Origin: Tritrichomonas musculus | Taxonomy: Eukaryota > Parabasalia > Tritrichomonadida > Tritrichomonadidae | NCBI GenBank assembly: GCA_039105265.1 | Contig: JAPFFF010000012.1 | Coordinates: forward strand, 3,224,001-3,288,000 | DNA: 64,000 nucleotides | Direction of reading: 5' to 3' | In this document: one piece after another, positions 57,312-64,000 of the stretch | Numbering within the stretch: position 1 is the first letter of the stretch | Layout of the letters: each line of letters begins with the position of its first letter | The notes under the pieces: model-generated | Databases searched by the model: none | Told to the model about the DNA's origin: nothing | What the model saw: the letters and a program-made list of their open reading frames with translations, nothing else | Made by a program: the position numbers and the translations under genes

Positions 57312-58293
57312 TTAATAATAATAATGAAATGAGAACAAGATGAGAAATAGGTTTAAATTTTTCATAATATAAAAAAAGATAATTCATTCAATTAATTGAA
57401 AAATTCCTCATTATTCATATGAAATTTTAATTGTTCTCAATTTTTTGTGTGAAAAAAAATATCGTAAAATAAAATTGTTATCTGTCTCATTTAAATTATT
57501 AAAATGATCTCTGAAAATTTTTTTATATTCTCAAAATATAATTTTAATTGTTTATATATATTTAAATTTATAATTTCAAATTATTTAGGTTAAAATAAAC
57601 TGATTTACAATCATTTTCATGAAATAGTATTTTTATGTCAATTATATGATATTTTGTTTATATAAATTTAACAGGAACCTTTTTTTGATTTAAATTGTAT
57701 AATTTAAAAAAGATAGTTCATTAATTTTATTTATTGGTTATAAATTTAATTAATTTTAAATAGGTAAATAAGAATATATTAAATTAAATAGGATAATGAT
57801 TAGAAGGATAAATCAAATTTTCTTTGAATTGTCAATGTGGAGTTAATAAATGAACGCTATATGTTAATTCAATATATCAATGATAAAACAAAAGTTAATT
57901 ACTTAATTTTTCTTAATAATAAAATAGTGTGAATAATACTTCGTAATGTAAAAAAAAAAAAAAATCCTTATGTATGTATTAAAAAAAAAATAATTGTTTG
58001 ATTATTTTTTGATTATTAGATTTAGGTTAAAAATGAAAAGAGCAATTGATCAAAATAATGTATTTCTAGAAAACAGTTATTATGAAATTGTTGATTTGAT
58101 GAATGGCTAATTCAAAAACAATTTTAATATTATGTTGATTTTTATAGAACTTCCGCCTTTTAATTGAAATTTGTCAAAAAAAATCATTGAAGCGCAGAAA
58201 ATTGAATGAAGTTAACTGAAAAAAAATGTAAGAAAAAGTGGATTTTTATATAATGATAAAATTCATGCCACTTATTCTGTAAAAAAATATTTC
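57312..58293. other. AT-rich gap
   Basis: A runs near 57950-57990. No gene or element recognised. Confidence 0.5.
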
Positions 58294-59010
58294 TTAATCA
58301 AATGGATGATGTAAAGAGCAACCAGTTCTCTTTAGCATATCATTTTTTCCATATTTTTCAATTATTTTATCTAATGTGTTGAACCCAATTGGCTCAATAT
58401 TTTTTGAAATGGCCAATTCGTTGTATGCCTCTTTATTTTGGCTAAATTCTGATTCAGCGTTTTTGTAAATTTCAGTTATTTCTTCTTTAGATAATTTTGG
58501 GAATAATTCTGAAATGCATAGTAAGGAATATTCGACAGGTGGAAAGGTTGATTTGTTGTATAATTTTTGTTCTAGAGCGCTTAATCCTTTCATAAATCCA
58601 TATGAAGGGCAAGCTACATTTCTGATTTTCCTTATTTGATCAAAAGTTTGTTTGAGTTCTTGTTTATATCTGGTCATCAAATAATATATAACAAGAGCAG
58701 ATGATCTACTTATACCTTGTGCACAGTGTACATAAACGATATTATTTAATGATAATTGCTCATCAATAAATTTTGAGGGTTCTTCACACCAATCTATATT
58801 GTTTGTTGGAAGATCTTCAATTTCAGAATGGAAAACATTAAACGAAGGTGAATGCTTAATTTCTTTATCTTTTGATTTATAATTAATTAAATCTACAATT
58901 GACTTAACGCCGAGTTTTGTCAAAATACTTTCATCTTTAGCGGGTTTAGAATTGCCATAGTATAATTTGTTCTCAATTACGCATGCATAATCTTGATTCG
59001 TTGTAATCAT
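58294..59010 (-). CDS. Dual-specificity protein phosphatase
   Basis: 238 residues from the ATG at 59010 (MITTNQDYACVIENKLYYGN), preceded by TTCAAAAA; a TTG 42 nt further up is not a likely start. The signature is VHCAQGISRS with catalytic Cys96, the HCxxGxxRS loop of DSP/PTP enzymes. The general acid is probably the Asp in EDLP (about Asp66). The start YYGNSKPAKDESILTKLGVK is a standard DSP opening, and the domain ends near CPSYGFMKGLSALEQKLY. It dephosphorylates phospho-Tyr and phospho-Ser/Thr. The 80-residue C-terminal extension is helical and unassigned. The kinase next door at 55905 is not an obvious partner. Confidence 0.9.
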   Translation of the reverse strand: MITTNQDYACVIENKLYYGNSKPAKDESILTKLGVKSIVDLINYKSKDKEIKHSPSFNVFHSEIEDLPTNNIDWCEEPSKFIDEQLSLNNIVYVHCAQGISRSSALVIYYLMTRYKQELKQTFDQIRKIRNVACPSYGFMKGLSALEQKLYNKSTFPPVEYSLLCISELFPKLSKEEITEIYKNAESEFSQNKEAYNELAISKNIEPIGFNTLDKIIEKYGKNDMLKRTGCSLHHPFD

Positions 59011-59933
59011 TTTTTGAATAATTCGACCAAATTTCCTCTTTTTCTTTATCAAAAAAAAAATAAGACATATTTGTCATATTATATTAGTAAAATATAAATA
59101 AATATAATTCTTTTTATTTAAAATATAAATTAATGATAATTTTAACAATATTAAATTTCGTAAATATATTTTATCTTAAAAATAATGTCATGTAATTATT
59201 CATTTTTTGATGCTTAAATTTGAATATATTAAAAAATTGAATTGTAATTCAAAATTGAAATAAATAAAATTACGTTAATGTTTCATTTTTTTATGTAAAT
59301 CGACGATATCTTATTAATAAGAAAGAAAAAACATTGATGATAATTATTATGGTTGTTTTTCATATTATATTATTAGTAAGTCAATATTTTAATTGAGTCT
59401 TTATATTTAATTCAATGAAATTTTTTAAATATTTTTCAATATAAATTATTTGCAGTTAGAACATATATATTGTCTTGAAATATGTTTTTAAAGTAATAAA
59501 TAGAATCCAATTTAGATATTATAATAAAAAAAAATTTAAAATTGAATTAAATATAAAATACATGTTCTAAATATTGCAATTTTATTTGAATCCTTTGTCT
59601 ATTGATTGTATATAGCATTTGAAAGTATCATTGTAAATGTATTTAGTAAAATAAGCTAGGTTTTTCAAAATTTGAAAAAAATCATATCACATGTCACATG
59701 AAATAATTTGGTTTTATTCCGTAATATAATTTATTATTGTGAGTAAAAATATGATGTTAAAATATTATTTTGCATTTATATAAATATAAATCATATAAAT
59801 ATGATTTATATTTATAAAATTTACTTTTTATATATTGGTATCAATATATGATCGTTTTGGCGGTTTGGTTCTGAAATGAATAATTTTCATATAAAATCAA
59901 TAAATTCAATTTTATTCAACAAAAAACTAAAAT
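59011..59933. other. AT-rich gap
   Basis: No gene or element recognised. The end (TTCAACAAAAAACTAAA) leads into the actin-like gene and may hold its initiator. Confidence 0.5.
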
Positions 59934-61061
59934 ATGAGTTCAGAATTGCAATCAATCATTATTGACAACGGTTCTTGCGTTTTAAAATGTGGTTTTGCTG
60001 GTGAACCTTCGCCGCATCGTATTTTTACAGACGCAATAGGCTATCCAAGATTTCCAGTTGTTGTTCAGCAAGGAACTCACAAAGATTTTTATGTTTCAAA
60101 CGATGCAAAAGAGAAATCTGGCGTTATAGATCTGGAATACCCTATTCGTCATGGAATTATCAAAGATTGGGAAAAAATGGATAAAATTTGGCATCATACC
60201 TTATATAAAGAACTTCGAATCGACCCAACTGAACATCCAATTTTCTTTACATATAATTTTAACGTTCCAGATACCCAAAATCAGAAAATTGCAGAAATCA
60301 TGTTTGAAAAATATAACTTCCCCGCAATTTACTTCCAACCATCGAATAAATTGGTCCTTCTTGCATGTGAAAAAACTAGTGGTATTGTTCTTGAAAGTGG
60401 TGATGGAGTTACTTCTATATCCGCTATATACGATAATTTTGTTGTCAAGCAATCAGTTAAATTTACAAAAATAGCAGGTTCTACATTAACCAACTATTTA
60501 ATCTCAAAATTAAATAAAAATAAAATAAGATTCCGCAATTCAAGTGACATGCTTTATGCAAGAGAAATTAAAGAAAAACTGTGTTATGTTGCACAAGATT
60601 ACGATCAAGAACTTAAAAATGTTGCCTCAAATAGTAACGCCAAAGAGATGGATAATAAATATGCTGATGGATCAATCAAATTAACCGATTTGCGCTTTAA
60701 AGTACCAGAGTTCATGTTTCATCCTCATGTTCTTGGTCTTGATGCCACAGGAATCCAGACTATGTTAGGTGAATCAATTCAAGCATGCGATTCTCATATG
60801 CAACCTGAACTTTTGAAGAATATTTGTCTTGCAGGAGGAAATACAATGTTTGAAGGATTTTCACAAAGAATAGAAAACGAAATTAAAAAACTATTTCCAA
60901 ATAATGATCAAATATCGACTGTCACAACTAAACAGAGAGGATCTGAAGCTTGGCTTGGAGGATCAATTCTTTGTCAACATGAATCGCTCCTTAACAAAAT
61001 TATTCCAAAGAATGTTTTCAACGAGGAAGGACCTACAGTCATTTCAAGAAGATGCCAATAA
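59934..61061 (+). CDS. Divergent actin or actin-related protein
   Basis: 375 residues, the exact length of actin. Recognisable motifs are IIIDNGSCVLKCGFAGEPSP (phosphate 1), YPIRHGIIKDWEKMDKIWHH, VLESGDGVTS (phosphate 2), CLAGGNTMFEGFSQRI (adenosine), AWLGGSILC and the end GPTVISRRCQ, where actin has GPSIVHRKCF. Many otherwise invariant positions differ, for example DNGSC for DNGSG and LLACEK for LSLYAS, so this is not the conventional actin. I cannot assign it to a numbered Arp class. No large insertions are present. It may be a lineage-specific actin paralogue with altered polymerisation. Confidence 0.85.
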   Translation: MSSELQSIIIDNGSCVLKCGFAGEPSPHRIFTDAIGYPRFPVVVQQGTHKDFYVSNDAKEKSGVIDLEYPIRHGIIKDWEKMDKIWHHTLYKELRIDPTEHPIFFTYNFNVPDTQNQKIAEIMFEKYNFPAIYFQPSNKLVLLACEKTSGIVLESGDGVTSISAIYDNFVVKQSVKFTKIAGSTLTNYLISKLNKNKIRFRNSSDMLYAREIKEKLCYVAQDYDQELKNVASNSNAKEMDNKYADGSIKLTDLRFKVPEFMFHPHVLGLDATGIQTMLGESIQACDSHMQPELLKNICLAGGNTMFEGFSQRIENEIKKLFPNNDQISTVTTKQRGSEAWLGGSILCQHESLLNKIIPKNVFNEEGPTVISRRCQ

Positions 61062-61395
61062 ATTCCAGTTGTACTTTAGAATTCATTGCTTTTAATTAAT
61101 AAAGTGAAGCCCACTTTTTATTTTTATTTTTTTATTATTATTTTTCAACAATAAAAATTATATAAATTGAGTATGAGCATTCGAGGAATTATTGTTTTAT
61201 GATCACTTTTATCAAAAGGTTAAAAGGTTAAATAAAAGTTTGGCTTAAGATTTTATCAACTGCTCAGAAGTTATATAAATGCTAACGTTCAAATCTTCGC
61301 ACAAGCTTTTTACTAGGTGTCCAAATTCAAGGTTAATTATGTAGCAGTTGGAGAAAAAATATTAAAAAATGTAAAAAAAAAACTCAATGATATGT

Positions 61396-61752
61396 TTATT
61401 CTGGAACTGGGACTGCATCTGGTTGTGTGGCTGGAACTGCAGCTGCATCTGGTTGTGCAGTTGGTTCTCCAGCTCCTTGTTCGGCATCTGAATCTGATGA
61501 GTCAGAGGAGGAGGAGGAGGAGGAGGATTTCTCACCTCTTTCTTTTCTTAATCTCTTTTCTTCCTTCTTCTTTTCTTTTCTTAACCTCTTTTCTTCTTTA
61601 GTTTCCTTCTTTTTCTCTTTCTTTTCTTTCTTATCCTTGGCTTTCTTTTCTTTCTTTTCGATCTTTTCTTCTCTCTTTTCTTCCTTCATATGTTCTTTGA
61701 TTTCTTCAGCAGTCTGATGTGGAGCTTCTCCGTTGACAGGTGTTTCAGCCAT
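61396..61752 (-). CDS. Lys/Glu-rich low-complexity protein
   Basis: 118 residues, ATG at 61752 with a textbook TCACTT initiator 8 nt upstream. After MAETPVNGEAPHQTAEEIKE comes a highly charged Lys/Glu helix (KKEKKAKDKKEKKEKKKETK), then a run of Ser with SSDSSDSDAE (likely casein kinase 2 sites), then an Ala/Pro/Gln tail (TQPDAVPVP). The DNA is richer in GC than its surroundings. No family is recognised. Such proteins are often nucleolar or cytoskeletal, but that is a guess. The opposite-strand ORFs here are shadows. From 61062 to 61395 nothing else is seen. Confidence 0.7.
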   Translation of the reverse strand: MAETPVNGEAPHQTAEEIKEHMKEEKREEKIEKKEKKAKDKKEKKEKKKETKEEKRLRKEKKKEEKRLRKERGEKSSSSSSSSDSSDSDAEQGAGEPTAQPDAAAVPATQPDAVPVPE

Positions 61753-61759
61753 TATAAAA

Positions 61760-61765
61760 AAGTGA
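61760..61765 (-). promoter_or_regulatory. Initiator (TCACTT) of the Lys/Glu-rich gene
   Basis: TTCACTTTTTTATA precedes the ATG at 61752 on the minus strand, with a leader of about 9-10 nt. Confidence 0.65.
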
Positions 61766-62946
61766 AGTTAAAAAATGATAGTTCCATTTTCTATAGGAAA
61801 GAATTATTTCAAATCAAATCAATCAAAAATTATTTGTTTGTAATTTTAAAACTAATTATCATTATATAAGAGAAAAATGAATAAAATATATAATCCAATG
61901 TTTTTGTAATATTTGTGATATAAAAATTGAAAAGTTATCATAAATATTTGTGAATTATTTCAAAATTCACTAAAAATAAAACTTTATTGTTCAATATTGA
62001 ATTAACTTTTTCTATAAAGAATTGAGAACTATATTTGAAAAGAAAAACACTTAAAAGTAGAGATGAATCACATTTTTTTGGAAAAATTAGGGCTTAAAAT
62101 AATCATGCTTGTAAAATAGCTTTCTAAACGGCCCTCTTTAATTCGAATCACGTAAAAAATTTTGAACAAGAAATGTTGATATTATTATAACTAAAGTAAT
62201 TATAATGTTGTTATAAAATGTGTCCTTCACTCGCCAGATTAATTTATGATTTTTTTTTAATATAAAAAAAGCATTCATGTCATGCTTGTTTAACTACATA
62301 TTGTCTTATTCTTATGCAATTTGGTTTGTTTTATTAAATACTATTAGTATTTTCGAAATAAATTCTATTTTAGTCTAAATTGAAAGTTGAATATGTAAAC
62401 ATTGATGAATTATTTAATAATACATTTTTTATTCAACAATAGTACGATTTTGTATATCATTATATATTATGATGAAAGATTCATGTCACCAAATGCTTAT
62501 TTATTAAAATGAATAGATTTTAAAAAATCTCATTAATTTGATCAATTGCAAAATAGATTTATTTACTATTTAAAATATTTTTATCATGATAAATTAATTA
62601 ATTATATAAAAATAAACATAATAAATATAATATATATTAAGATAAAACTGAATAATTTTTCTTAATAAAAAACGTAAATATCTTAAAATAGAAGAAGTTC
62701 TCATTGTTATAAATTATATTTTTAAATAATTGTAAAGATTTTTATTTATTTTTCACATTAAGTATTGATATAACCAATATTTTATCTTGAATTTTTATCA
62801 AAAGCAGAAATAAAGCAAGGTTTGAATTAATTGTATTGTATAAAAGAGATCACAATTTTGAATGATATAAAAATTTTATTGAAAAAATTGAGATTGATTG
62901 ATATTTTTCAATAAGAATTCAGAATCTAAAAAAAAGTTGATATTGT
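61766..62946. other. AT-rich gap
   Basis: About 1.2 kb with no gene, RNA or element end recognised. Confidence 0.5.
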
Positions 62947-64000
62947 ATGGTAACATTCGGTCGTGCAATAGCTTATACATTAGTGCATATGATCGGATCA
63001 TTTACCTTTGGTTTTATTACAATATTTCCAAACCCAGGAGTGAGAAGTATGCGAGAAGAATGGCCTTTTTTTAATGATGTTGTTAATTCAGATTCTGTAA
63101 GATATTTTAGTTCCTTTACACCATTATTTGCTTCGTTAGGAGGTTTTCTTATTCACTTTTTAATCAGATATATTACTAATAATCGGAGACGAATAGTAAT
63201 TAGTATATTAAACGTTTTTGGCGCAATTATATGGCTTTTATTTTTAATTATTACGCCGTATAGATGGTGGATCGGTATTTTTTTACGCTCATTACAAGGT
63301 CTAGTATTAGGAGGAAATGCCACAATAACGCCGATTATTATTTTGGAAATTGCTCCAAAAAGATCAAAAGGTATGTTTGGAGGTTTAGCACAAATAGGTA
63401 AGACTTCAGGTTTCCTGATTTATTATATAATTGCAACTTACAGTAATTGGAGACTATTGGTTGTAGTTAGCGCAGTTTTTTGTTTGATTCATTCCATTTT
63501 TATTTGGTTTACTCCAGAGCAGAGCGAAATTAATGGGTTTTCGATGTCAGGTATTGACCAAGAAATAGCAATTTTAAATTCAAATTTTCACAACAGAAAT
63601 AGACGCAAGCGTAAATGTAATGATTGCATACATTCGAGCTATGAAAGTGTTTTCCAGCGTAAGTATGCGTTCAAACTCTTCACTGGAATGATGATGATGT
63701 TCTTCCAACAATTTTGCGGAATCAACGCTTTAAATGCAAACTTGGTTCAAGTTATGGATCGCTCAGGTCTCCACCTCCACCCAAATATAAAATCAGCAAT
63801 TTCAACGACAGCTCAATGGCTAGCTGTCTTTATCTCTAGCTTCATCCTAGATGCCTGTGGGAGAAAATCGATATGGATTCTATCAGCTACTGGAACAACT
63901 ATCGGACTTGCTATGTATATAGCCAGTATGAAGATCGAAATTGGCGGTTGGTTTCCTGCTCTATGTGTCTTCCTCATTATGATGTTTTTTGGAGTAGGAT
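62947..64000 (+). CDS. MFS sugar transporter, cut by the window end
   Basis: Open from an ATG at 62947 to the window edge (351 codons). It is a sugar-porter-type major facilitator: TM1 HMIGSFTFGFITIFP, RYFSSFTPLFASLGGFLIHF, RRRIVISILNVFGAI, then LRSLQGLVLGGNATITPIII with EIAPKRSKGMFGGLAQIGKT (the sugar-porter E-x(4)-RG region in altered form). The central cytosolic loop is Arg/Lys-rich (NRNRRKRKC), and FFQQFCGINALNANLV matches the QQxxGxN sugar-binding motif of TM7. DACGRKS is the D-x-x-GR-K/R repeat motif after TM8. It should move hexoses across the plasma membrane by facilitated diffusion or symport. The last few TM segments are outside the window. Confidence 0.92.
   Translation, partial: MVTFGRAIAYTLVHMIGSFTFGFITIFPNPGVRSMREEWPFFNDVVNSDSVRYFSSFTPLFASLGGFLIHFLIRYITNNRRRIVISILNVFGAIIWLLFLIITPYRWWIGIFLRSLQGLVLGGNATITPIIILEIAPKRSKGMFGGLAQIGKTSGFLIYYIIATYSNWRLLVVVSAVFCLIHSIFIWFTPEQSEINGFSMSGIDQEIAILNSNFHNRNRRKRKCNDCIHSSYESVFQRKYAFKLFTGMMMMFFQQFCGINALNANLVQVMDRSGLHLHPNIKSAISTTAQWLAVFISSFILDACGRKSIWILSATGTTIGLAMYIASMKIEIGGWFPALCVFLIMMFFGVG

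Noticed and set aside
61317-61717. Ser/Phe/Leu-rich ORFs on the plus strand
   Set aside because: They are antisense shadows of the Lys/Glu-rich gene, whose own strand has the initiator.

Overview
The window looks like nuclear DNA of a trichomonad (Parabasalia), most likely a Tritrichomonas-type species. The evidence is strongly AT-rich DNA with mostly uninterrupted genes. The gene content is also typical: BspA-like LRR arrays, TKL kinases, BTB-BACK-F5/8C proteins, DUF3447-ankyrin proteins and a divergent actin. Several genes have a TCA(C/T)TTTT initiator a few bases before the ATG. One tiny intron ends in a fused branch-point/3' splice motif (CTAAT..TCAG). The species call is inference; composition was judged by eye.

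Layout. 1-8.6 kb: two copies of an unrecognised trichomonad gene. One is split by a TA-flanked transposon and broken; they bracket a coiled-coil kinase and a 22-bp minisatellite. 8.7-16.8 kb: a kinase-PARP-like fusion, two related MITEs, a Rho-like/kinase fusion with a 29-nt intron and an RRM-DUF4419 gene running into a BspA array. 17.9-30 kb: two BTB-BACK-F5/8C genes, an ankyrin-BspA-four-TM gene, a DUF3447 gene, and an 1806-residue pseudokinase-kinase-Sel1-BspA-TM protein. 30-38.8 kb: DUF3447/ankyrin loci, a MITE, a Rab-GDI pseudogene, and a DUF3447-ankyrin-BspA-UBR-box locus holding a Maverick/Polinton fragment. 39-48.9 kb: aldo/keto reductase, LSm-like protein, MULE-type MITE, membrane M28 peptidase, a long ankyrin array with its DUF3447 gene, flavodoxin. 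49-64 kb: another DUF3447-ankyrin locus, a C2 protein, a CAMK-like kinase, a dual-specificity phosphatase, an actin-like gene, a Lys/Glu-rich protein and an MFS sugar transporter cut by the window edge.

The most unusual feature recurs at several loci. DUF3447 genes are followed on the same strand by single ankyrin repeats. Sixteen internal modules were found, fourteen of exactly 93 nt and none with an internal stop. Each is separated from the next by about 50-400 nt of AT-rich, stop-filled spacer. Every break falls at the same place in the repeat, yet the spacers lack GT-AG ends and the branch-point motif of the real intron nearby. They could be a non-canonical intron class, silent cassettes or decaying genes; the shared module frame argues against simple decay. 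At two of these loci the ankyrin module leads directly into a BspA LRR array, which ends in a four-TM domain or in two UBR boxes. This suggests that DUF3447, ankyrin, BspA and kinase parts are being shuffled in this genome.
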